This document shows positions 56,877 to 64,000 of a stretch of 64,000 bases of DNA, one piece after another. Position 1 is the first letter of the stretch. Each line of letters begins with the position of its first letter. A program made the translations under genes and the position numbers. The stretch comes from Streptomyces sp. NRRL B-1140 (GTDB taxonomy: Bacteria > Actinomycetota > Actinomycetes > Streptomycetales > Streptomycetaceae): contig NZ_LGEA01000104.1 in the NCBI RefSeq assembly GCF_001280065.1, forward strand, positions 1 to 64,000, written 5' to 3'. The notes under the pieces were generated by a model that did no database searches, was not told where the DNA came from, and worked only from the letters and a program-made list of their open reading frames with translations.

Positions 56877-57785
56877 TCAGGGAAAGGGGCGGCCGGTGAT
56901 CACGGCCGCGACCGCCGTCCCGCGCGGGAAGGCCCCCTCACCCGCCAGCGTGACGAGTCCGTACAGCAGCTTGGCGACATACAGACGCTCCACGGGCAGG
57001 CCGTGCCGTTGCTCGAAGTCCGCCGCGAAGGCGTCGAGCTCGGCGGGCACGCGCGCGTAGCCACCGAACGGGAAGCGCCCGTCCAGGCTCCAGGTGCCGC
57101 GCCGGCCACCGAACGCCTCATGCTGCAGGGCCTCCGTCTCGGCGGTCAGGAAGCCGCCCTTGAGCACCGGCACGCCCAGGGCGCGCACGCCGGGGCCGAG
57201 GCCGGCGGCCAGCCCCGCCAGCGTGCCACCGGTACCGCAGGCCACGGCGACGACCTCGGCCAGGCCCCTCAGCTCGGTGCCGAGCGCGCGGCACCCGCGT
57301 ACGGCCTCGGCGTTGCTGCCGCCCTCGGGGACGACGTACGCGTCCTCGGCGTCGGCCGCGCGCAGGATGCCGGCCAGGTCCCGGGGTGAGGACTTGCGGC
57401 GGTAGGTCGCCCTGTCGACGAAGTGCAGCCGCATGCCGTCGGACGCGCAGCGCGCCAGGGAGGGGTTGAGAGGCCGGCCGGCCAGCTCGTCGCCGCGTAC
57501 GACACCGACCGTGGGAATGCCGAGCAGCCGGCCGGCCGCGGCCGTCGCGCGCAGATGGTTGGACCAGGCGCCGCCGAAGGTCACGACGGTACGGCCGGCC
57601 GCCGCGGTCAGGTTCGGCGCGAGCTTGCGCCACTTGTTCCCGATCAGCTCCGGGTGGATCAGATCGTCCCGCTTCAGTAGCAACCGGACGCCCCGGTGCT
57701 CGAACCGGTCGTCCACGACTTCCTGCACCGGTGACGGCAGCCGGGGACGCAGCGCGGCGAGTCCGGGCGGGTCGGTGCTGGTCAT
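56877..57785 (-). CDS. ACC deaminase / D-cysteine desulfhydrase-family PLP enzyme
   Basis: A 302-residue fold-type II PLP enzyme. The Schiff-base Lys is in LIGNKWRKLAPNL; other motifs are TFGGAWSNHLRATAAAG and ACGTGGTLAGLAAGL. The family includes 1-aminocyclopropane-1-carboxylate deaminase and D-cysteine desulfhydrase; sequence alone does not decide, and length is slightly short of true ACC deaminases. The ATG is at 57785. Divergent from the encapsulin gene across 282 nt. Confidence 0.86.
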   Translation of the reverse strand: MTSTDPPGLAALRPRLPSPVQEVVDDRFEHRGVRLLLKRDDLIHPELIGNKWRKLAPNLTAAAGRTVVTFGGAWSNHLRATAAAGRLLGIPTVGVVRGDELAGRPLNPSLARCASDGMRLHFVDRATYRRKSSPRDLAGILRAADAEDAYVVPEGGSNAEAVRGCRALGTELRGLAEVVAVACGTGGTLAGLAAGLGPGVRALGVPVLKGGFLTAETEALQHEAFGGRRGTWSLDGRFPFGGYARVPAELDAFAADFEQRHGLPVERLYVAKLLYGLVTLAGEGAFPRGTAVAAVITGRPFP

Positions 57786-58067
57786 CGGGCCATTGTCACC
57801 CGCACGTGGAGAGGAGGGAGGCGCGGGGGGCTGACGCCGTGGCGTTCCCGGGCACCCGGTCCCCGCCCTCCCCGTCCCGGACGCGGCGCTTTCGCCGGAA
57901 GTGGGCGCTTTCGAACGCTGTGACGGGCCCCTACTGCCCAACAGTGCGAAGATCCATTCCCGCTCTTTCGGGTAATAGCACCAGCCCGTCACGTGCGGAA
58001 GGCTTGCGGGTGCACATCGATGCCCGAGGCATGGGGGGCGTCGTCACAAACGGGAGGGCAGTTCTCT

Positions 58068-59474
58068 ATGTCGGTAGGCGAAGAGGTCCGCACGGAGCAG
58101 ACCAAGCCGCAGCAGAGTCTCGGCACGGCGGCCGCGCGGAACCTGGCCACCACGACCAAGTCCGTGCCGCAGATGCAGGAGATCAGCTCGCGCTGGCTGC
58201 TCCGGATGCTGCCCTGGGTCGACATCCAGGGCGGCACATACCGGGTGAACCGCCGGCTGACGTTCGCCGTGGGGGACGGCCGGGTGACGTTCGTGAAGAC
58301 CGGCGACCGCGTCGAGGTCATCCCCGCCGAACTGGGGGAGTTGCCGGCACTGCGGTCGTACGAGGACGAGGAGGTGCTCTTCGAGATCTCCCGCCGCTGC
58401 GAACAGCGGGAGATCCCGGCGGGCGAGGTGATCGCCTCCTTCGGCAGCCCGACCGACGAGGTGTACCTCCTGGCGCACGGCAGGGTGGAGAAGGTCGGGA
58501 CCGGCCCCTATGGCGACGACGAGTCCCTCGGAGTCCTCGCCGACGGCGCCTACTTCGGCGATGAGGCGCTGCTCGACGAGGACGCGATCTGGGAGTTCAC
58601 GGCCCGCGCCCTCACCGCGTGCACCGTGCTCGTGCTGCCCCGCCAGGAGTTCGAGCAGATCGCGGAGCGCTCGGACACCCTGCGCGAACACCTCCGGCAG
58701 CGCCGCTCGATCCCCTCGCAGCGCTCCAACCGGTACGGCGAGAAAGAGATCGACCTCGCCGCCGGTCACTCCGGCGAGCCGGACATCCCCCACACCTTCG
58801 TCGACTACGAGGCCCGCCCGCGTGAGTACGAACTGAGCGTTGCCCAGACCGTGCTGCGCATCCACACGCGCGTGGCCGACCTCTACAACCAGCCCATGAA
58901 CCAGACCGAGCAGCAGATCCGGCTGACGGTCGAGGCCCTGAAAGAGCGCCAGGAGCACGAGCTCGTCAACAACCGGGACTTCGGGCTGCTGCACAACTGC
59001 GAGTACGACCAGCGGATCCAGCCGCACGACGGCGTGCCCAGCCCGGACGACCTCGACGAGCTGCTCAGCAGGCGCCGCGGCACCAAGATGCTCCTCGCCC
59101 ATCCACGTGCCATCGCCGCGTTCGGCCGCGAACTCAACAAGCGCGGGCTGGTGCCCGAAACCATCGACATGAGCGGCAACCGCATCCCGACCTGGCGCGG
59201 TGTGCCGATCTTCCCGTGCAACAAGATCCCGGTCTCGGAAGCCCGTACGACGTCCATCATCGCTCTGCGTACCGGCGAGGCCGACCAGGGCGTCATCGGA
59301 CTGCGCGCCTCAGGCATCCCGGACGAGATCGAGCCGAGCCTGTCGGTGCGTTTCATGGGCATCAACGAACAGGCCATCATCAAGTACCTGGTCACGGCGT
59401 ACTACTCCGCCGCGGTCCTGGTACCGGACGCGCTCGGCGTCCTGGAGAACGTCGAGATCGGCCGCTGGCGGTGA
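58068..59474 (+). CDS. Family 2B encapsulin shell protein with cyclic-nucleotide-binding domain (EshA-type)
   Basis: A 468-residue protein of the EshA group. Residues 1-95 are an HK97-fold N-terminal arm and start of the shell domain ([20 protein letters not shown]). Residues about 98-210 are an inserted cyclic-nucleotide-binding domain ([40 protein letters not shown]). Residues 230-468 complete the HK97 fold ([40 protein letters not shown]). Family 2B shells assemble into 20-nm compartments around terpenoid-synthesis cargo; S. griseus EshA is a known homologue making large particles. The ATG follows GGGAGGG. The next gene, a polyprenyl synthase, is the probable cargo. Confidence 0.95.
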   Translation: MSVGEEVRTEQTKPQQSLGTAAARNLATTTKSVPQMQEISSRWLLRMLPWVDIQGGTYRVNRRLTFAVGDGRVTFVKTGDRVEVIPAELGELPALRSYEDEEVLFEISRRCEQREIPAGEVIASFGSPTDEVYLLAHGRVEKVGTGPYGDDESLGVLADGAYFGDEALLDEDAIWEFTARALTACTVLVLPRQEFEQIAERSDTLREHLRQRRSIPSQRSNRYGEKEIDLAAGHSGEPDIPHTFVDYEARPREYELSVAQTVLRIHTRVADLYNQPMNQTEQQIRLTVEALKERQEHELVNNRDFGLLHNCEYDQRIQPHDGVPSPDDLDELLSRRRGTKMLLAHPRAIAAFGRELNKRGLVPETIDMSGNRIPTWRGVPIFPCNKIPVSEARTTSIIALRTGEADQGVIGLRASGIPDEIEPSLSVRFMGINEQAIIKYLVTAYYSAAVLVPDALGVLENVEIGRWR

Positions 59475-59585
59475 CGCTGCCGACCGGCCGGCTGTGTCCC
59501 CGCCCGTCCAGGCGGGTACATCCTCGGGGCACGTGCCCAGCGACAGCGGCAGCGCCAGCCTCCGCTCATCCTCCGAGGCGGTCCC

Positions 59586-60755
59586 ATGGGTGAGTCCCTC
59601 ACGGAGTCCAGGACGGAGACGACGCTGCCCGCCCCGGGCGGGCAGCGGCAGGCCGAGCCCCGGCAGGCCGCCGGGACACCGGAAGGACGAGGGACCATCG
59701 GGATACAGCGGGACGGCCGGCCGGCACCGACCGAGGGACACGAGGCGGTCGCGTTGCTGGAGCGGGCCCGGGCGGAGGTCGATCCGGTGTTGCGGGCCGC
59801 GCTCGGCTCGCTGCCGGGGCCGATGTGCCGGATCGCGCTCTACCACTTCGGCTGGGCTCAGGCCGACGGCACTGCTGCGGAGGGCAGCTCCGGCAAGGCC
59901 ATCCGGCCCGCGCTGGTCCTCGCCGCCGCGGCCGCCGGCGGCGGGTCCGAGGCGCGGGCGCGGGCGGTTCGGGCAGCGGCCGCGGTGGAGCTCGTCCACA
60001 ACTTCACGCTCCTGCACGACGACGTGATGGACCGGGACACCGCCCGTCGCCATCGCCCCACCGCCTGGACCGTGTTCGGCGACGCCGACGCCATTCTCGC
60101 CGGGGACGCCCTGCAGGCGCTGGCCCTGCGGCTGCTCGCCCAGGACCCGCACCCGGCGGCCCCGGCCGCCGCCGCCCGGCTCGCGGACTGCGTGGTCGAA
60201 CTGTGCGCGGGGCAGCACGCGGACACGGCGATGGAACGCCGCGCTCCGGCGGAGGTCACGCTCGACGAGGTGCTCGCCATGGCGGAGGCCAAGACGGGCG
60301 CTCTGCTCGGGAGTGCCTGCGCCATCGGCGGTATGTACGCGGGTGCCTCGGAGGCGGAAGTGACGGCGCTGGAGGCGTTCGGCCGGGAGGCCGGGCTCGC
60401 CTTCCAGCTCATAGACGACGTCATCGGCATATGGGGCGACCCGCGCCGCACCGGAAAGCCCGTCGGTGCCGACCTGGCCGCCCGCAAGAAGTCGCTGCCG
60501 GTGGTGGCGGCGATCGCCTCCGGCCACCCGGCGGCGGCCGAACTCGCCGCGCTGTACGCACGACCCGGCGAGACCGAGGACGTGGAGCACATCGCCCTGG
60601 CAGTGGAGCGCGCGGGCGGCCGTGACTGGGCCCAGGACCAGGCGGCCGACCGGATGGCCCGGGCGATGCAGCAACTGGCCCGTGCGGTGCCGGACCCGGA
60701 GGCGGCGGGCGGCCTGCTGGCCCTCGCCGAATTCGTGACCCGGCGGGCCCGTTGA
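59586..60755 (+). CDS. Polyprenyl diphosphate synthase, probable encapsulin cargo
   Basis: A 389-residue trans-isoprenyl diphosphate synthase. The first Asp-rich motif is LLHDDVMD (145-149) with Phe at -5 and Thr at -4, the second is QLIDDVIGIWGD; KAIRPAL and RHRPTAWTVFGDADAIL are also present. The Phe at -5 suggests a C20-type product (inference). Residues 1-52 are a disordered Gly/Pro/Thr/Glu-rich extension absent from ordinary synthases and fit a cargo-loading domain for the encapsulin 111 nt upstream. The ATG at 59586 follows GAGGCGG. Confidence 0.93.
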   Translation: MGESLTESRTETTLPAPGGQRQAEPRQAAGTPEGRGTIGIQRDGRPAPTEGHEAVALLERARAEVDPVLRAALGSLPGPMCRIALYHFGWAQADGTAAEGSSGKAIRPALVLAAAAAGGGSEARARAVRAAAAVELVHNFTLLHDDVMDRDTARRHRPTAWTVFGDADAILAGDALQALALRLLAQDPHPAAPAAAARLADCVVELCAGQHADTAMERRAPAEVTLDEVLAMAEAKTGALLGSACAIGGMYAGASEAEVTALEAFGREAGLAFQLIDDVIGIWGDPRRTGKPVGADLAARKKSLPVVAAIASGHPAAAELAALYARPGETEDVEHIALAVERAGGRDWAQDQAADRMARAMQQLARAVPDPEAAGGLLALAEFVTRRAR

Positions 60756-61142
60756 CGCCGCCCCCGGCACGCGGCGGACGTCAACGACCGGTATGAGGCA
60801 AGGCCGATGAGCGGCAGCACCAGGGACGCTCCTCAGGCCACCGAAGGGCAAGACCCCGGAGCGCCCGGGGCCGTGCGGCTCCTGACCCCGCACGGTCACC
60901 GGCCTCCGGTCGGCGGGTCCCGCACTGCCCCACGGTGTGCGGGGCCCGCCTCCTTCCCGTGAACGCCTGCCGGAACGCCCCAAGGAGCGGCACCCGGACC
61001 GACTCGACCGCCGTACGGCCTCCCCATCGGTCGAATTTGAGCAAACGTTCGACTGAATCCCGCCAAGATCCCGCTCGCATCGCCCTCTTCCGGCCAACGC
61101 CCATACGATCAGGGCGCGTCGGGACGAGCGAAGGGGCGGGGC
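60756..61142. other. Gene-free interval downstream of polyprenyl synthase
   Basis: These 387 nt contain a terminator hairpin at 60912-60950 (14-bp stem GGCGGGTCCCGCAC with one G-T pair), a small frame of 51 codons from ATG 60807 that lacks good support, and the inverted repeat GTCGAA/TTCGAC at 61030-61053 in an AT-rich patch, which may be an operator for the following acetyltransferase. Confidence 0.55.
60912..60950 (+). terminator. Terminator after polyprenyl synthase
   Basis: A 14-bp stem with one G-T wobble (GGCGGGTCCCGCAC paired with GTGCGGGGCCCGCC) and a 12-nt loop follows the synthase by 157 nt, closing the encapsulin operon. Confidence 0.7.
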
Positions 61143-61778
61143 ATGGGTGTGGCCATCCGGACGGCGGACTCGGGGGACAGGGAGCTGATCGTCCGGCTGC
61201 TGGACGAGGCGTTCCAGGACGACCCGGTGAGCGGCTGGGTCTTCCCCGGAGCCGAGGAGCGCCGTGCCAAGCACCCCGGGCTCATGGCCGCCTTCACCGA
61301 CATCGTGCTCGAGGCCGGCCGCATAGATGTCACCGAGGACGGCTCGGCCTGCGCCCTGTGGCTCTCCATGCCCGCCGACGAGGACCACGACGAGCCCGCC
61401 GGCCGTGACGGCGCCGCCGAGGACGAAGGCCCGGCCCTGGTGCGGGAGGCCGTCGACCCCGACAACGAGCGCATCGAGATGATCGGCCGGCTGACGGCCG
61501 CCATTCACCCCGCCGGGCGGGCCCACGAGTACCTGTGGATGATCGGCGTGGCACCCGGCCGCCAGGGCGAAGGCCTCGGGACCGCGCTCATCGAGAGCGT
61601 CCTCGACCGCTGCGACCGTGAGGCCCTGCCCGCCTACCTGGAGGCCAGCAGCGCCCGCAGCCGCAAGCTGTACGAGCGCCTGGGCTTCGAACTCGTCGGC
61701 CCGGTACTGGACCTCCCGGACGGCCCGGCGATGTGGCCCATGTGGCGCGAGCCCGGACCGCAGCGGCAGTCGGCGTAG
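61143..61778 (+). CDS. GNAT-family N-acetyltransferase
   Basis: A 211-residue GNAT protein. The acetyl-CoA pyrophosphate loop is GVAPGRQGEGLGTALIESVL, followed by LEASSARSRKLYERLGFE, the classic motif A-B region. Residues 75-110 are an acidic insertion. The acyl acceptor is unknown. ATG 61143 has GGGGCGGGG upstream. It follows the encapsulin-synthase operon but is separated by a terminator, so co-function is only a possibility. Confidence 0.9.
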   Translation: MGVAIRTADSGDRELIVRLLDEAFQDDPVSGWVFPGAEERRAKHPGLMAAFTDIVLEAGRIDVTEDGSACALWLSMPADEDHDEPAGRDGAAEDEGPALVREAVDPDNERIEMIGRLTAAIHPAGRAHEYLWMIGVAPGRQGEGLGTALIESVLDRCDREALPAYLEASSARSRKLYERLGFELVGPVLDLPDGPAMWPMWREPGPQRQSA

Positions 61779-61902
61779 GCCCGAACGGGCGAGAGCGCGG
61801 CCGCTTGCACTGCACTCACTGCGCGGCAACGGCGCCCGCTCTCCGTCGCCCGGCCTCTCCCGGCAGCACTGCCTACCGGCTCTCCTCGGCTCCACGCTTT
61901 AC

Positions 61903-62325
61903 TCAGCCCGGCTCTCCTCCGGCAGCACCGTCGCCCCGATCCCGTTCCACGACTCCCTCCGGTACGCCCACCCCGGGCAGGGCGCCCTCCAGGACGCCCG
62001 GCAGGGTCAGCGACGGACTCGTCGCCGCCGGGCAGCCCGGCCGTGCGGTGGAACTCCATGGCCTCCTCCAGGTCGCCACGCACCGACTTGGTGTAGGAGG
62101 CGAGCAGTTCGGGGCGGCGCGTGGCCTCCAGGCGTAGCTCCATGAGGGCCAGGTAGCGCGTGCGATCGCGGGTCCTGCGGGCCATGAGGTCGTGCATGAA
62201 GGCCGTGACCGGTGCGCGGTCCTTCGGCCGGGTCAACAGGCCGGCGACCACTTCGGGGTCGGGCGCGAGCCGCACGTGCAGCCGGGTGTCGATCTGGCGC
62301 AGCAGGTCGGCCCGCCCACCTGCCC
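61903..62325 (-). pseudogene. Decayed TetR-family regulator (C-terminal remnant)
   Basis: On the minus strand the frame encodes a TetR ligand-binding-domain piece, DPEVVAGLLTRPKDRAPVTA, RYLALMELRLEATRRPELLA and MEFHRTAGLPGGDESV. In another frame it resumes with LTLPGVLEGALPGVGVPEGV, running to a TGA at 61903-61905. About 20 residues are missing between the pieces. The helix-turn-helix domain is absent upstream, where unrelated sequence begins near 62325. It is a relic with at least a 5' deletion and an internal frameshifting deletion. Confidence 0.72.
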
Positions 62326-62460
62326 GGTCGTCTACGGCGCCGGCAAGCCGATCACGATCTCTGAGTTCACCCTGGGGTCGGTACGCACGTTCGGCAACGG
62401 CGCTCCGGTACGCACGTACAGCAGGAAGCGCTGAGCCGCCGACCGGCCTACGCTGAGGAC

Positions 62461-62727
62461 ATGGGCAGTGACGAACACGTCTGTCCCGACTGCGGACAGC
62501 CGGTGGACACGGTCGTCCGGCGTCACAAGACGCTGGGCACGTGGGTTCCCCGATGGGTGGCGGGACCGTGCCGCAACCCGGAGTGCGGGTCCTACGAGGC
62601 GGCAGCCCCCGAAAGCGGCCACCCGGCCGACGACGGCCGCGGCGGGGCGGCCCCGGCGACCTCCGGGGAGTCCACCCCGGACGCGCCCCGAGCGGCCCCC
62701 GGGGACACCGTCGCGAAGAATTCCTGA
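62461..62727 (+). CDS. Small zinc-ribbon protein
   Basis: An 88-residue protein with a zinc-ribbon: HVCPDCGQPVDTVVRRHKTL and PCRNPECGSYEAA give four cysteines in CxxC and CxxxxC spacing. The last 40 residues are Gly/Ala/Pro-rich and disordered. No function is assigned. ATG 62461 has GAGG and a TACGCT box just upstream, so it may be leaderless. Confidence 0.72.
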   Translation: MGSDEHVCPDCGQPVDTVVRRHKTLGTWVPRWVAGPCRNPECGSYEAAAPESGHPADDGRGGAAPATSGESTPDAPRAAPGDTVAKNS

Positions 62728-62812
62728 ACCCGTGTCGAAATGCGCCGCCCGGCTCCGACGTCCCCTGTGAAGAACCGCCCGCCGGGGCGGTGAGAGCCGA
62801 AGGAGCGGACTG

Positions 62813-63226
62813 ATGAAGTACCTGGTCATGGTGCAAGGCACGCAGGCGGACTACGAAGCCATGCGCGGCAAGGCGTCGGCGGACTCCCCGGCCTGGACCG
62901 AGGAGGACGTGCAGACCATGTTCGCCTACATGGGCGCCATCAACGACGACCTCTCCGAGAGCGGTGAGCTCGTCGACGCACAGGGCCTGGCCGAACCGGC
63001 ACAGACCCGGCACGTCACCCTCGGCGGCGACGGCAAGGCCGTGATCACCGACGGGCCGTACAGCGAGACCAAGGAGCTGCTGGCCGGCTACTGGGTCCTG
63101 GAGTGCGAGAGCCTGGAGCGGGTCACGGAGATCGCCGACCGCGTCATCCGCTGCCCCCAGCCGGCCGGTGCCCCCGTCCATCCGGTTGTGATCCGTCCGA
63201 TCCCGGACGGCTCCGGGGATCTCTGA
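62813..63226 (+). CDS. YCII/DGPF-domain protein
   Basis: A 137-residue YCII-related protein with the DGPF-type motif TDGPYSETKELLAGYWVLE and N-terminal MKYLVMVQG. Such proteins are standard neighbours of ECF42-group sigma factors and are thought to sense or modify a signal; here the sigma gene begins 29 nt downstream. The ATG follows AAGGAGCGG. It probably shares an operon with the sigma factor. Confidence 0.9.
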   Translation: MKYLVMVQGTQADYEAMRGKASADSPAWTEEDVQTMFAYMGAINDDLSESGELVDAQGLAEPAQTRHVTLGGDGKAVITDGPYSETKELLAGYWVLECESLERVTEIADRVIRCPQPAGAPVHPVVIRPIPDGSGDL

Positions 63227-63254
63227 GGACGGTCGGCACCGACGGACACCGCCC

Positions 63255-64000
63255 GTGAGGAGCACGCCCGAGATCGAGGACCTGCTGCGCGGAAATGCGC
63301 CGCAGGTCCTCGGCGCGCTGGTCAGACGGTACGGGCACTTCGACGCCGCCGAGGACGCCGTACAGGAGGCGCTCCTCGCGGCGGCCGGGCAATGGCCTGA
63401 TGCGGGCGTTCCCGGCAATCCGCGCGGCTGGCTGATCAAGGTCGCCTCGCGGCGGCTCACCGACGCCCTGCGCAGCGATCAGGCCCGGCGCCGGCGTGAG
63501 GAGAAGGCCGCCGCGCTCACGCCCCGGGACGCCTTCACGGCCCCGCCGCCCGGGGAGCGGGCCCCCCGTGAGGACGACACGCTGTCGCTGCTGTTCCTCT
63601 GCTGCCATCCGGACCTGTCGCCGCCCGCGCAGATCGCGCTGACACTGCGTGCCGTGGGCGGTCTGACCACAGCGGAGATCGCGCGGGCGTTTCTGGTACC
63701 GGAAACGACGATGGCGCAGCGGGTCAGCCGGGCCAAACAGAAGGTGCGGGGCGTGCGCTTCGGCCGCCCGGACCACTGGGAGCGGCGGCTGCCGTCCGTC
63801 CTGCAGACCCTCTACCTGATCTTCAACGAGGGCTACACCGCCACCTCGGGTGCCGCGCTGCAACGCCGTGACCTCGCGGGCGAGGCCGTGCGGTTGACCC
63901 GCACGGTTCACCGGCTGATGCCCGGCGACTGCGAGGTGGCCGGTCTGCTCGCACTGATGCTGCTCACCGACGCCCGGAGGGACGCACGCAGCGGTCCGCA
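63255..64000 (+). CDS. ECF42-group RNA polymerase sigma factor (3' end outside window)
   Basis: The frame from GTG 63255 runs off the window end at 64000 without a stop. Region 2 is clear (FDAAEDAVQEALLAAAGQWP, GNPRGWLIKVASRRLTDALR). Region 4 includes LTTAEIARAFLVPETTMAQR and SRAKQKV. It then continues into the C-terminal TPR-like extension (LQTLYLIFNEGYTATSGAAL). This extension and the linked DGPF protein define ECF42, which works without a classical anti-sigma factor. Promoter targets usually include its own operon. Confidence 0.92.
   Translation, partial: MRSTPEIEDLLRGNAPQVLGALVRRYGHFDAAEDAVQEALLAAAGQWPDAGVPGNPRGWLIKVASRRLTDALRSDQARRRREEKAAALTPRDAFTAPPPGERAPREDDTLSLLFLCCHPDLSPPAQIALTLRAVGGLTTAEIARAFLVPETTMAQRVSRAKQKVRGVRFGRPDHWERRLPSVLQTLYLIFNEGYTATSGAALQRRDLAGEAVRLTRTVHRLMPGDCEVAGLLALMLLTDARRDARSGP

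Noticed and set aside
60807..60962. 51-codon frame after the polyprenyl synthase
   Set aside because: The product is Pro/Gly/Arg-rich low complexity and the frame runs through the terminator hairpin.
59310..61895. 861-residue minus-strand frame
   Set aside because: It is antisense to the encapsulin, synthase and GNAT genes and has no recognisable domain.
61634..63460. 608-residue minus-strand frame
   Set aside because: It is antisense to the zinc-ribbon, YCII/DGPF and acetyltransferase genes. Only its short TetR-like portion is meaningful, and that is annotated as a pseudogene.

Overview
The window is chromosomal DNA from a Streptomyces. It is very GC-rich with strong third-position GC bias, has many GTG starts and ATGA/GTGA overlaps, and encodes hallmark genes: SigR/RsrA, DasR-DasABCD, WblE, SigH with its anti-sigma factor, epi-isozizaene synthase with CYP170A1, and nrdAB behind a cobalamin riboswitch. 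From memory the order resembles the S. coelicolor core region around SCO5190-SCO5250; no search was run. No prophage, insertion sequence, CRISPR array or origin is visible.

Layout. 1-8.6 kb: three tandem AIM24 paralogues (the first cut by the window edge), a NUDIX hydrolase coupled to a zincin-like protein, an epimerase-like SDR, MoaE, a 54-aa membrane protein, a PDZ/Lon-type secreted protease with an apparent frameshift, and a PPA1309-family gene. 8.7-16.1 kb: a UPF0182 membrane protein, two identical initiator tRNA genes flanking a Sel1-repeat gene, a Fur-family regulator, a CBS protein and hisN. 16.6-23.3 kb: a DUF4097 protein, a TetR regulator, a SugE exporter, aroA-rsgA, an M50 peptidase, an SRAP protein and an alpha/beta hydrolase. 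23.3-28.4 kb: sigR-rsrA with a SigR-type promoter and an in-frame upstream start that predicts the long SigR' isoform, then two HD-GYP-related membrane proteins and a TPR protein.

28.5-36.9 kb: def, the albaflavenone pair (the cyclase has two TTA codons), nrdS, nrdB and nrdA with a cobalamin riboswitch. 36.9-47.3 kb: a monocarboxylate-type permease pair and the N-acetylglucosamine/chitobiose locus (dasR, dasABC, dasD, nagB and an SIS-domain sugar-phosphate protein) with DasR-like operator sites. 47.3-57.8 kb: a divergent SDR/TetR pair with a duplicated operator, a GAF-PAS histidine kinase, wblE, a diacylglycerol-kinase-like protein, sigH-prsH, a UBP zinc-finger protein, a Na+/H+ antiporter and a PLP deaminase.

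57.8-64 kb: the most notable system. A Family 2B encapsulin shell protein (HK97 fold interrupted by a cyclic-nucleotide-binding domain, EshA type) lies directly upstream of a polyprenyl diphosphate synthase with a disordered N-terminal extension, which fits a cargo enzyme. Next come a GNAT acetyltransferase, a decayed TetR gene, a small zinc-ribbon protein, and a YCII/DGPF protein next to an ECF42-type sigma factor that runs off the window end.

The window carries stress regulation (SigR, SigH, Fur, WblE), sugar sensing (DasR) and two isoprenoid loci. Starts were refined by ribosome-binding sites, overlaps, or TANNNT boxes 6-7 nt upstream of the start (leaderless mRNAs).
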